Below are positions 42,843 through 51,870 of a DNA stretch of 64,000 bases, one piece after another. Source of the DNA: Paenibacillus ginsengarvi (GTDB taxonomy: Bacteria; Bacillota; Bacilli; Paenibacillales; NBRC-103111); assembly GCF_003626695.1 (NCBI RefSeq), contig NZ_RBAH01000017.1, forward strand, positions 62,001 to 126,000, in the 5' to 3' direction. Positions within the stretch are counted from its first letter, which is position 1; the number at the start of each line of letters is the position of its first letter. The notes under the pieces are model-generated. The model ran no database searches. It saw only the letters and a list, made by a program, of their open reading frames with translations, and was not told where the DNA came from. The position numbers were made by a program, and so were the translations under genes.

Positions 42843-43493
42843 TTAATACGCCGGAAACGGGTATATGCTTTCGCCTTCGTCCTTCGCCGCTTGCGGCAAG
42901 GCGCGAAGTTGCGGCTTCGGCTGCCGCTCGGCAATCGTTTCGACGAGATCGCGCACTTCTTCCGCATCCATAAATGCCGGGGACAGCCACGCCTCCATCT
43001 GCTTCGGCCCGAGCAGCATCGGCACGTCCTCCTCGAAGCCGGGGGCCGACGAAGGGACAGACAAAATCGTACACGAACGCAGCTCCTCCCCCTGCGGGCT
43101 GATGCGGACATCGTATACGCCGGCCATCGCCAGCGGCTGCTCCCCCTCGTGCAGCATGACCGCATACGGTGCCCGATTGCGCCGCTCCGCCGGTACGACT
43201 TTGTAATAAGCGCTGCATGGGACGACACAGCGCTGCCGTTTCAGCATATAGCCGAACGACTTGTTGTTCAGCAGCGAACGGCCGTCGGTTTGCACCGCCG
43301 TTTTGGCCCAATAAGGAAGCAAGCCCCAGCGGAACTCGTCGAGCACACGCTGGCCTCCTTTTAAGCAAATGGCTGAAACAGACCCGGTCGGGACATAGTC
43401 GCGGTCGCTCTGAACGTAAGCAAGTAGCTGGGTAACGCCAAAATGGTCACATATACGGCTGGCATCCGCTTGTAAAGTAAACCGGTAGCTCAT
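42843..43493 (-). CDS. Degenerate SRAP (SOS response-associated peptidase/HMCES-like) protein
   Basis: A 216-residue protein with the SRAP fold: RWGLLPYWAK, LLNNKS, RCVVPCSAYY, VPMLLGPKQMEAWL. All three key catalytic residues are changed. The invariant Cys2 that crosslinks abasic sites is Ser2 (MSYR instead of MCGR). The Glu of the FEW/YEW motif is Lys98 (YYKVV). The His of IHDRRP is Glu154 (FEEDVP). Other structural motifs are kept, so it is probably an expressed non-catalytic member. GAGGAG lies 11 bases before the ATG at 43493. Confidence 0.75.
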   Translation of the reverse strand: MSYRFTLQADASRICDHFGVTQLLAYVQSDRDYVPTGSVSAICLKGGQRVLDEFRWGLLPYWAKTAVQTDGRSLLNNKSFGYMLKRQRCVVPCSAYYKVVPAERRNRAPYAVMLHEGEQPLAMAGVYDVRISPQGEELRSCTILSVPSSAPGFEEDVPMLLGPKQMEAWLSPAFMDAEEVRDLVETIAERQPKPQLRALPQAAKDEGESIYPFPAY

Positions 43494-43590
43494 AGCGTGG
43501 GACTCTCCTCTGTCGGGTGCCATTATCGAACTGGCATAGAAATGTTCCCCTTTACTATGCGCCGCATATGCCAAATATATCCTCTCCGGC

Positions 43591-44079
43591 TTATTTTAAA
43601 ATAACCGTGCCGCTGTTCCGGTAGTTCCGCAAATCCTCGATCGTTTCCCGATACAATTCGGGGATCTCCGGCAGTTCGTCGGTGGCAAAAAAGCGGGCGT
43701 CCGTTGTTTCGTCCGTCTGTTTGACCAGCTCGCCCGCCCACTCTTCGACCAGAAAAACAACAGAGAACATTTTGTTCTCGTCCCCGTATCCATTTGTGTA
43801 TTCAAATCGAGGTCCCGTGTACAGCGCAATCGGCTTTGCCCGGATCACGTCCAGTCCGGTCTCCTCCTTCACTTCCCGCTTGACGCAATCGAAGATGGAT
43901 TCATGCAGCTCCATGCCCCCGGCCGGCATCACCCAGGCTCCGTTGTCCCGCCGTTTGACGAACAGGATGCGCTCATCGCGATCCTGAATAATCGCTCTTG
44001 CCGCCGGAGCGATCAGCATACGCGAACCGACAAGCTTCCGAAGCTGACCGAGATAGGATTGTTCCCAGCTGATTCCCAT
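43591..44079 (-). CDS. Nudix hydrolase
   Basis: A 162-residue hydrolase with a complete Nudix box, G-x5-E-x7-REVKEETGL, starting at GGMELHES. It would cleave a nucleoside-diphosphate derivative; the substrate is unknown. The start is ATG at 44079 with AAGGAGG upstream; a further 7 residues are possible. It lies alone between the SRAP-like gene and the esterase. Confidence 0.9.
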   Translation of the reverse strand: MGISWEQSYLGQLRKLVGSRMLIAPAARAIIQDRDERILFVKRRDNGAWVMPAGGMELHESIFDCVKREVKEETGLDVIRAKPIALYTGPRFEYTNGYGDENKMFSVVFLVEEWAGELVKQTDETTDARFFATDELPEIPELYRETIEDLRNYRNSGTVILK

Positions 44080-44160
44080 TGGGTAAACCTCCTTGAACAT
44101 ATTCGGGTCAAAAACTGTCCCGCAGGGACTATATAAGTCCCTATCAATATTTTCGAAACA

Positions 44161-45201
44161 CTACAAATATTTGGCCATAAACGGCCACACCGGCGCCTTG
44201 TAATAACGGTGTCCGCCATCGCCGACATACAACTCGCACCGGTCGGGAGCGCCTATCGCTTCGTACAACTCCCTAACGTGGCTAAACGCTTCCCGCGTCG
44301 CATCCGCCGGATAGATCGAATCATGCTCGCCATGTACGACCAGAAGCGGTCTTGGTGCGACGAGTCCGGCTATATCGTACATTTCGCACAGATCGACCAG
44401 CCCCGGGATGAAGTTGCATAAACAGTGGTTCACCGATAAGAGCGAGGCGCGGAACGTGCAGAAGTACGAACCCGGCACGCAGACCCGAATCCGCTCGTCC
44501 AGCGCGGCAGTAAAAAGCGATACGGTGCCTCCTCCGGAGTTGCCGGTTATCGCAATGCGATTCGTGTCGATCTCGGGGCGGGTCGCCGCGTAATCGATCA
44601 GCCTGCCCATATCGTGCACGCGTTCCCCGATGAGCGTCCGGCCGAACAGGAAGGCGCGCTTTTGCAGGGCGTCGCACGAATTATTTTGCTTTTTTCCCAC
44701 TTCTTCTTCTCTTGCCATTTCCCAAAATCCGCGCACATCCATGGCCATGACGGCATATCCTTGCGCTACCGCCTGAAGCGCGATATCTCTGTCGCCGTCC
44801 AGCGACTCCCGGCGTTCCTCTTCACTTTCGAATTCGCCGACGTACACTTCCTTCCCTCTGCGGCCGTGACCGTGCGGCGTCAGCACAAGCGGAAACGGGC
44901 CGGTTCCTTGCGCCGGGAGAAGCAGGTAAAACGGAATGTCGATTCCCGGCTCGGTCGCCACATAGATCTTTTCGCGGACGTACTCGGGGTACTCCCTTCT
45001 CTCTACAATACGAGGAGAGAGCGGCAGCCCTGCCGTATCGCTGCGCACCTTCGCAAGCCCGGTCATTTCGGTCAGTCTGCTGCGAAAGCCGGCCCGCCAC
45101 TCCTCTACCCGTCCCTGCTGCAAAGCGTTCGCATAACTGAATTCGCGTTCCTTGCCGTTGTATAAGTTATCGGTATAACGATCCGCCGGAAAATAAATCA
45201 T
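44161..45201 (-). CDS. Alpha/beta-hydrolase, acetyl-xylan-esterase/dienelactone-hydrolase-like
   Basis: A 346-residue intracellular esterase. The nucleophile elbow is ITGNSGGGTV (Ser in G-N-S-G-G). The oxyanion region is LVLTPHGHGRRGKEV. The acid is probably in VVHGEHDSIYP and the His in VGDGGHRYYKAP. AGAGGA precedes the ATG, which lies 35 bp inside the 3' end of the upstream regulator gene, so the two are translated from one message. It may deacylate a sugar whose presence the upstream fusion regulator senses. Confidence 0.8.
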   Translation of the reverse strand: MIYFPADRYTDNLYNGKEREFSYANALQQGRVEEWRAGFRSRLTEMTGLAKVRSDTAGLPLSPRIVERREYPEYVREKIYVATEPGIDIPFYLLLPAQGTGPFPLVLTPHGHGRRGKEVYVGEFESEEERRESLDGDRDIALQAVAQGYAVMAMDVRGFWEMAREEEVGKKQNNSCDALQKRAFLFGRTLIGERVHDMGRLIDYAATRPEIDTNRIAITGNSGGGTVSLFTAALDERIRVCVPGSYFCTFRASLLSVNHCLCNFIPGLVDLCEMYDIAGLVAPRPLLVVHGEHDSIYPADATREAFSHVRELYEAIGAPDRCELYVGDGGHRYYKAPVWPFMAKYL

Positions 45202-48052
45202 TACGTTTTCCTCTTTTCTCTAATTTTGTTTCTACGATCCGGTTGGCATGCCTGACGAACTGCTCCGCTCCGTCCTTTGCACTTATTTGACCGCCCAGCA
45301 CAAGCCGGCTCGCGTAATCGAGCAGCTTGCGGACCTCCTCCGCACCGTCGGGATCGGGAGGGTCGATAGGGCTGGCATAACCGGCAGCCTGCTGCATATA
45401 CTTGGCCACTTTTTGCTGCGTATCGCCGAGATTGGGCTTTGCGGCTTCCAGCACTTTCGATGAAACGGGAAGACCGAAGCAGCCGTTCAGAATCCGGTTC
45501 GCTTCGACATTATTGATCCAGAAGTCGATAAATCGCCCTGCCTTCTCCGGGTGCTTCGATGTCGCGGCGATGGTCATAAATTGTGACGGTTTCAAAAACA
45601 GGCTTTGCCCTTTGCCGGCTCCCGGCGGCAATCCGATTTCAAGCCTCTTGCGGGACAAAGCCTCGTAGGCGAATATCATATTGCTCCACTGAACGGTCAT
45701 CGGCTGTTCGCCTTTAACGAAGGCGGAATGCTCGATTTTATTCGTCCCGGCTGCCTTACGGTAAGGGAGCAGTACACCCGCCTTGCTCAGACGAAGCTGC
45801 ATCCGCAAATAATCGGCCATCACCTCGCGCTCGAATCCGACCGAGCCTCCTTCCTTATGAAACAGCGATTGTCCATGCTGCCGCAAATAAATTTCAAAGC
45901 CGCCGAGCATAAGACTGCCATCGTCGCAAAACCCGAGCTTCCTGCCTAGTTGCAAGCTGTCTTGCTCGTACTGCTCCCACGTCCATTCCGGACCTGGCGC
46001 TTCAACGCCCGCTTTATCGAAGGCGGCGGGATCGTAAAAGACGGAAAGCGTGTTGATCCCGAGGTTCATGCCGTACAGCCGCCCGTCTACGATACCTCCG
46101 CTTGCATAGGAGCGGCCGGCAGCGGACAGGTCGATCACCCCGGCTTCGACCAGATCGTCCAGCGGACGAAGAACGCCACGGCGCACGTGTTGCGCCAGAA
46201 ACCTGTAGTCGTGGCGGACAATGTCCGGCAAGCGGTCTTCTTCCGCCTGAACGATTAATTTGGCAAAATACGCGTCCCAGGAAGTGAACTCCGGTTCGAT
46301 GCGGATGTCCGGATGGCTGTATTCGAACAGCTCGATGACCCGCTTCGTCAGAAGCACCGGCACCCGGCTGCTGGCCCAGAACGACATGCGCAGCGGGATC
46401 GGCTCCGCTGCGGGCTTCGTCCTTCGTGCTGCCGGCAACTGACCGAGCAATGCGCCCTCCTCGCCGGGGGTGGGAAGCCGTCCCTCGCACGTCTCGCCAG
46501 CGGAAAAATAAAGCTTTCTGTACTCAGTCGGCGTCAGATCAAAATGCTTTTTGAATACCTGGCTAAAATATGGAATGTTGCTGCCGAAGCCCGTCTGTTC
46601 GGCAACCTCGTACATTTTGCAGTCTTTCGACGACCGGATCACGCCAGCCGCCCTCTCCAGCCGCTCCCGCAGCAGAAACTGCGTAAACTTTTCTCTGGTT
46701 TCCCTTTTGAACAGCTTTCCGACATAATCGACGCTCATAAACAGTTTTTCTTTGGCCAGCCAAGCCAAAGTCAACTCTTCGTTCGACAGATGCTCCTGGA
46801 CGGAAGACACGATCCGCTCGACCAGTTCGCTGCGCTTACGCAAACGCGTTTTACAATTGATGCTCGTAATTTCCGAGGCAAAGGCATGGGCATACCGATG
46901 AACGTCCTCCAGTTGCCGGATGCTCAGCACAGATACGACTTCATTGATATAGCTGCTGATTTTGCCGGAAGGCGCTTGCCGGGCCATCGCAATAAGCAGC
47001 TCCAGACAGTACGCCATCGCGCTGTCGGTATCGAGGCCGCCCGCTGCCAAATCTCCGAAAAAGGCAGTAACCTCGCTGTGCGTAACTTCCAGATTGCCCA
47101 TCTTGACCGCAGACGTGATTTTTACGAAACGGGACCCGAATCCGTCTCCAACGCTCCGGCCATCGAGACGACTATCGTTTGTCGTTATAATGCCGCCATC
47201 CGGCAAATCGAGATTGTAATCGAGGCAATCCCGGGCTTCCGTATACAGCCGGGCGACATCCTCCACCGGTCCCGCTTCGGTAATCGAGATGTTCAATTCG
47301 GCACGATGGATGCGATGAAACCGCTCCTTCAGACGATACAGACGCGCAAGCGCTTCATCGTCCGTTCCATCGGATATAAGCGCCACCAGCCGTCTGCCCA
47401 CCGTCGTGACGAGTTGTAAACCTGACGGGCGCAGCCCTTCCTCCGCCATCTCCTTCAGCGAACGGATGTGAAGCGCATCGATTTCGCCGCAGGGCTGAAT
47501 CAGCACAAGCCGCACGTTCCGGCATTCCGGCTCGATCAGCCGCAGACCGAACTCCAGCTCCTCCCGGGAGTATGAGCAGTGAAGCAGCAGATCGCGTAAA
47601 AACTGCTCCTTCATCTGTGGCAGTTCCCGCTCCAGCCGGCCTTGCAGATCGCGGATATAGGCGCGCTTCTCCTCCTGCTCTCTCAGCTCCAGTACAATTC
47701 CCCGAATTACGCCTTCCGCCGCCTGCTTGTTGAACGGCTTTAACAAAAAATGGGTAACTCCGTACCTTTGCGCTTCGCTGGCCTGCCCAAATTCGTCGTA
47801 ACCGGCCAGCACAACCATTTTCACAGCGGGATATTCCGCATTTGTTCGACGGATCAGCTCCAATCCGCTTATGCCGGACAAGTTCATGCCTAGGATCAGC
47901 AAATCAGGAGGTCTGGACACGATGGCCCAGTAAGCTTCTTCTCCGTCTGTAGCCAAGACAGGTTCGGACAACCCGAGCCGTTCCCAATCCAAAATGCGGA
48001 CAAGACCTTCGCGGGCACCATCGTCCGCATCGACAAGGAGCATCGTATACAA
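45167..48052 (-). CDS. Degenerate receiver-AraC-solute-binding-protein fusion regulator
   Basis: One frame of 961 residues without a signal peptide. Residues 1 to about 115 are a response-regulator receiver of the YesN type, but the phospho-acceptor Asp is Gly55 (LLILGMNLSG) and the switch Ser/Thr is Ala83 (VVLAGYDEF); only Lys105 (LLKPF) remains. A helical middle follows. The AraC double helix-turn-helix (about 410-510) includes LAWLAKEKLFMSVDYVGKLF and TGFGSNIPYFSQVFKKHFDL. Residues about 550-950 are a family 1 solute-binding protein: FWASSRVPVLLTKRVIELF, ADYLRMQLRLSKAG, WSNMIFAYEAL. The start is TTG at 48052; an ATG at 48094 is possible. Confidence 0.85.
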   Translation of the reverse strand: MYTMLLVDADDGAREGLVRILDWERLGLSEPVLATDGEEAYWAIVSRPPDLLILGMNLSGISGLELIRRTNAEYPAVKMVVLAGYDEFGQASEAQRYGVTHFLLKPFNKQAAEGVIRGIVLELREQEEKRAYIRDLQGRLERELPQMKEQFLRDLLLHCSYSREELEFGLRLIEPECRNVRLVLIQPCGEIDALHIRSLKEMAEEGLRPSGLQLVTTVGRRLVALISDGTDDEALARLYRLKERFHRIHRAELNISITEAGPVEDVARLYTEARDCLDYNLDLPDGGIITTNDSRLDGRSVGDGFGSRFVKITSAVKMGNLEVTHSEVTAFFGDLAAGGLDTDSAMAYCLELLIAMARQAPSGKISSYINEVVSVLSIRQLEDVHRYAHAFASEITSINCKTRLRKRSELVERIVSSVQEHLSNEELTLAWLAKEKLFMSVDYVGKLFKRETREKFTQFLLRERLERAAGVIRSSKDCKMYEVAEQTGFGSNIPYFSQVFKKHFDLTPTEYRKLYFSAGETCEGRLPTPGEEGALLGQLPAARRTKPAAEPIPLRMSFWASSRVPVLLTKRVIELFEYSHPDIRIEPEFTSWDAYFAKLIVQAEEDRLPDIVRHDYRFLAQHVRRGVLRPLDDLVEAGVIDLSAAGRSYASGGIVDGRLYGMNLGINTLSVFYDPAAFDKAGVEAPGPEWTWEQYEQDSLQLGRKLGFCDDGSLMLGGFEIYLRQHGQSLFHKEGGSVGFEREVMADYLRMQLRLSKAGVLLPYRKAAGTNKIEHSAFVKGEQPMTVQWSNMIFAYEALSRKRLEIGLPPGAGKGQSLFLKPSQFMTIAATSKHPEKAGRFIDFWINNVEANRILNGCFGLPVSSKVLEAAKPNLGDTQQKVAKYMQQAAGYASPIDPPDPDGAEEVRKLLDYASRLVLGGQISAKDGAEQFVRHANRIVETKLEKRGKRNDLFSGGSLYR

Positions 48053-48103
48053 AAGCTTCACATCCTTCATGAGCTGCTGGCTGTTTACCTGCATTGTACG
48101 GTA

Positions 48104-48654
48104 TTATTTCGTATCCGAGGCGATGTACTGGTTCATTTTCTCTTCCGCCTCTCTCAGGGCGGTATTATAGAACAGCATCGTGTAATTGATGCCGTACGGA
48201 ATCGCGTACAGCTCTCCTTTATCGGATACGGCCCGAATCGAGTCGATATAGACCGGGTCGAACCGGTCCAAAGCGAAGTTTTGCGTTTTGATCAGCGGAC
48301 TCAGATCGGCCGTCAGTCCTTTATCCTTCATCTCCGCCAGCATGCCGTTGTGCGTCAGAACGATATCGGGCAATTGGCCGCTCGTAATCATATTGCCTTT
48401 GACCTGCTCGATCGTAATATGGGGTACCTCTTCTTGACGGGATCTACGAACAATAATTGAAAATCGGCATCCGTCACCGGCACGTTAGGAAAAATCGTTA
48501 CCGTCTCCGGCGCGCTCGGTGCTTTGGCAGGGTTCCCTCCGTCCGTGTCCTTGCCGCCGGTATCCGCCGTTTTACCGGTCTCTCCGCTGCAACCCGCCAA
48601 TGCGGCGGCGAGCACCAACAACACGACTTTTGTTTTCCCCGCATGACCGCTCAT
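48104..48654 (-). pseudogene. Remnant of a secreted solute-binding protein gene (frameshift and internal deletion)
   Basis: The ATG at 48654 (AAGGGGAG upstream) opens a lipoprotein leader with lipobox ALAGC, then PVTDADFQLLFVDPVKKRYP. The frame shifts near 48425 and resumes as ITSGQLPDIVLTHNG... DKGELYAIPYGINYTMLFYN. The text then jumps to TALREAEEKMNQYIASDTK, which matches the C-terminal end of the family (compare VLREAEEAADRAIAAERAK in the 7794 gene). About 200 codons are missing. The fragment ends 9 bp before the long ATG-open frame of the fusion regulator. It was probably a cognate binding protein that has decayed. Confidence 0.85.
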
Positions 48655-48855
48655 TCTGCATCTCCCCTTACTTTTCTTATGAAGGCGCATCCATGAGTAC
48701 ATCATACTAAGCTCGTGCTGCTATGGCATTCCAAAAAACAGATTTTTTCTGTCACATAACCGTATTTCATCCATCCTGCTCGGGCTGCTCCTAATCCCAT
48801 CGACGAGGAGTCGCGTAAAGATGAGACGCGTTCCCTCGTTCGTCCGACCCTTTTC

Positions 48856-49911
48856 CTACGTGTACAGCAGCGTACTCTCCATCAGAAAATGTCTCGGAAC
48901 CCAAGCCGGGTCTTTAATGACTGGATTCGTCGTCGCTTGCATGTCGGCGATGCTCGCGTCGGAGTTTGCTGTCAGGACGATCACGCTGTTCAGCTCAGGG
49001 ATGACATAAACGTACTGCCCGCCGTAACCGGAGGCAAAAGCAAACTTCATTCCATGGGCGCAGCCGATCCACCACAGATAGCCATAGGCAGCGTAATCGG
49101 ACCAGCCTGCAGATTGCTTGTGGAAAGATTCCCGGGCCCATCCGGCGGGAAAGAGCCGCTGCCCGTTCCAGATGCCGTCCGCCAAGTACAGCTGGCCGAA
49201 TCGAGCAAGGATGCGGGGAGTAAGGAACATATTATTGCCGCCCCAGTTATACCCCTCGGGAGACCGCTCCCATGGGACCGGCAGATGAATGCCGAGCGAC
49301 CCGATTAATTTTCGGCGGAACCGGACGCCGAGCGGCCGGAATAACTTTCGGCTTGCGTATTCGGCAAGCGGGACCTTCGCTGCCCGCGTCAACAAGGCAG
49401 AGAGCATATGCGTCGAGCAAGTGCAGTAAAGGAAACGTTCGCCCGGCGGATGGACGAGCGGCTTCTCAAGGATCGCGCCCATCCAGTTGCTGCTTTTCCA
49501 GACCTCTAACATTTCGGGGCTATTTTCTTCGACGTGTATGCCGTGCGTCATGGTAAGCAGATGCTTGACGGTAACTCCGTCGATATTCGCCAGCCATTTC
49601 TTCGGCAGCTTCGAAGCCAGGTCGGAGATAGGCTGATCGACGGAAGCGATCAGACCTTCCTGAATCGCAATGCCAACGAGCGCATTCATGACGCTTTTCG
49701 TGATCGATTTGATGCTGTAGGCAGAGGTTGGCCCGGCCGGCGGCACATATCGCTCGAAGACAAGCTGGTCATCTTTGACAATCAGAAGGCTGTAAAGGCC
49801 GGGAAACGTTTGAAGCAGCGTTTCAAAGGCTTCGTTCAGTCGTAGTGCATCTAGCTGCGCGGCCTTCGGTTCCATCACGGCAAACGGGACGGCGTCTTCG
49901 ATTCGGCGCAT
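48856..49911 (-). CDS. Serine hydrolase of the beta-lactamase/class C family
   Basis: A 351-residue protein without a signal peptide. The catalytic SxxK motif is SITKS (YSIKSITKSVMNAL). The Tyr motif is YCTCS in place of YxN. The third motif region is ASGYGGQYVYVIPE. It resembles 6-aminohexanoate-dimer hydrolases and Paenibacillus serine hydrolases rather than true beta-lactamases. It lies between the binding-protein remnant and the sulfatase, on the same strand, and is probably part of the degradation block. The substrate is unknown. Confidence 0.82.
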   Translation of the reverse strand: MRRIEDAVPFAVMEPKAAQLDALRLNEAFETLLQTFPGLYSLLIVKDDQLVFERYVPPAGPTSAYSIKSITKSVMNALVGIAIQEGLIASVDQPISDLASKLPKKWLANIDGVTVKHLLTMTHGIHVEENSPEMLEVWKSSNWMGAILEKPLVHPPGERFLYCTCSTHMLSALLTRAAKVPLAEYASRKLFRPLGVRFRRKLIGSLGIHLPVPWERSPEGYNWGGNNMFLTPRILARFGQLYLADGIWNGQRLFPAGWARESFHKQSAGWSDYAAYGYLWWIGCAHGMKFAFASGYGGQYVYVIPELNSVIVLTANSDASIADMQATTNPVIKDPAWVPRHFLMESTLLYT

Positions 49912-50038
49912 CGGGTATCACTTCTTTCCTCCAAAATTCTGTATGAGGTAAGTTCACTTCTCACTCTTGCCGGCGGACAAACGGCACCCGATCCTTCTGA
50001 CCGGCTGCCGTCGTGGTGTCTTTATTCTCTCGTACCCG

Positions 50039-51508
50039 CTACTCGTCAGATGAATCCGTTCTTAGCTTGTAATACGGCGACACAAGCGGCGGTTTCCCGG
50101 CCTGGCATACAAGCTGACCACCCTCGGTAAAGCCACAGTTTCTAGGTTCGAGAACCCGAACGAGACGTTCCCGCCAAGCTGCAAGCTGCCCGACGTATGC
50201 CGCATCGGCGGACAAATCCCGGCATTCTCCGGGATCGGCGGCAAGATGAAACAGCTGCTCCGTTCCGAGACGCGGGAACCAAATATATTTCCAGCGGCCG
50301 TTTGTCAAAAACTGCATCTCCTGCTCCTCCGAATAACACCAGGAATGCTCGCCGTGTACAAATTCGCGCCAGCCGGCGTCTTCTCCGCGAAGCAGGGGCA
50401 GCACACTTTTTCCGTCGACCGTATCCGGCACAGAAATCCCGGCCGCTTCGAGTAGGGTCGGCATAACATCTTGCAGGCAAACCGGCTTGTCCACAAACCT
50501 TGGAAGCGCATACGTATGCCGCATCGTTTTCGGAAGCCGGACGATGAACGGAATATGGGCGGAGCCTTCATACGCATACGTTTTGCGCCACAGATTATGG
50601 TCGCCCAGCATGTCCCCATGATCGGAGGTGAACAGGATAACGGTGTTTTCCCATGCGCCGATCTGTCTCAGGTAGGCGAACAACCGCCCGATCTGCTGAT
50701 CGATTTGGCTTACGAGTCCATAATAACCGGCCCGAGCCCGCCGGATCTCCTCATCGCTTCGCTTTCCTCTCCATGCGTTCGGGGAATGCGCGTCGTCCGG
50801 CTGATCGTGCATGCCGGCCCAATCCCCGATGAGCGGCTTCGGCAGCGGTTTCTCCCGGTACATATCGAAATAATAGGGAACAGGATCATAAGGCGAATGA
50901 GGTCTGGTAAAAGAAACTTTCAAGAAAAACGGCACCGTCGGATCCCGTTTTGCCAGCAGGCGGATCGTTTCATTCGCCGTCCAGTTAACCGGATGCAAAA
51001 ATTCGGGAGCGTGAAACGGCCGGGATATCCAGGAATTCCAATCGATGCCGTGATCGACCGAGCCGTAATCTCCCGTTTTATTACGTTCGAACCACTCTGC
51101 ATAGTCCGACACAAAATCCGGCGACTCCACCCGGCCCATCTCATCCAGCGACGTATGATGGAAGCCGTTTAAAGACCGCTGAGGGGAAAAGTTCATTTTG
51201 CCGATTCCGAGCGTGTAATAGCCGGAGTTGGACAGCTCTCCGGGCAGCGTATGTTTGAAATTCCCGCCCATTTTGCCTTGCCCTTTGCCGGTACCGAGTA
51301 CTCCGGTGTGCCAAGGGTCCATACCGCTGATGAGCGATGTCCTGGCAGGCACACAGGACGGCGTGCAGGAGTACGCGCTCGTAAATACGGTACCTTCCCG
51401 AGCGAACGAATCCAAGTTAGGCGTTTCGATCACGGAGTTGCCGTAACAACCGAGCGCGTCGAAACGGTGCTGGTCCGTCATAATGAGTACGATATTCGGT
51501 CTTTTCAC
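50039..51508 (-). CDS. Sulfatase (Cys-type)
   Basis: A 489-residue arylsulfatase-family enzyme. The CxPxR signature is CTPSCVPAR, with Cys52 the residue that must be converted to formylglycine. Metal ligands appear in PNIVLIMTDQHRFDALGC (Asp) and FTSDHGDMLGDHNLWRK (Asp-His). KVSFTRPHSPYDPVP and HTYALPRFV are other family parts. There is no signal peptide, so it would act on an imported sulfated compound. No maturase is in the window. The start is GTG at 51508 with GGAGGAGAG upstream. Confidence 0.9.
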   Translation of the reverse strand: MKRPNIVLIMTDQHRFDALGCYGNSVIETPNLDSFAREGTVFTSAYSCTPSCVPARTSLISGMDPWHTGVLGTGKGQGKMGGNFKHTLPGELSNSGYYTLGIGKMNFSPQRSLNGFHHTSLDEMGRVESPDFVSDYAEWFERNKTGDYGSVDHGIDWNSWISRPFHAPEFLHPVNWTANETIRLLAKRDPTVPFFLKVSFTRPHSPYDPVPYYFDMYREKPLPKPLIGDWAGMHDQPDDAHSPNAWRGKRSDEEIRRARAGYYGLVSQIDQQIGRLFAYLRQIGAWENTVILFTSDHGDMLGDHNLWRKTYAYEGSAHIPFIVRLPKTMRHTYALPRFVDKPVCLQDVMPTLLEAAGISVPDTVDGKSVLPLLRGEDAGWREFVHGEHSWCYSEEQEMQFLTNGRWKYIWFPRLGTEQLFHLAADPGECRDLSADAAYVGQLAAWRERLVRVLEPRNCGFTEGGQLVCQAGKPPLVSPYYKLRTDSSDE

Positions 51509-51570
51509 GTTTGTTGTCTCTCCTCCGCGGATCGTTGTTTCCTTTTTCGGCGACAACGTTTGGATCTCCT

Positions 51571-51870
51571 TCAACGGACAGCACGGTTTTTCCGGTTACA
51601 AAAGATAATGGCGACTAGTATCCAAACGACTGCCCCCATAAGAAACGGTAAAAGTCTAAAGTTGTAATTAATCACATCGTCTACACCAAGCAGCATTTTG
51701 AAGAAGAACTGAGCGTTTGAAATGAAGTTTGCGTATATTTGGTAGCTTCCCTCCGTCACACCCATTTTCCACCCTAAATCGTTAATAAACCAAGCGAGAA
51801 TTGTTAGTAGAGTATAGAGGCAAAAGGAAAACGTACTCCATTTCAGAATGGAGTTGCCGATTCGAGTCAT
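51571..51870 (-). CDS. Small membrane protein of unknown function
   Basis: A 99-residue protein with two hydrophobic segments (about 10-32 and 70-92) around NYNFRLLPFL. No family was recognised. Its ATG overlaps the end of the kinase gene by 4 bp, so it is translationally coupled and real. It ends 62 bp before the sulfatase start, in the same direction. Confidence 0.55.
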   Translation of the reverse strand: MTRIGNSILKWSTFSFCLYTLLTILAWFINDLGWKMGVTEGSYQIYANFISNAQFFFKMLLGVDDVINYNFRLLPFLMGAVVWILVAIIFCNRKNRAVR

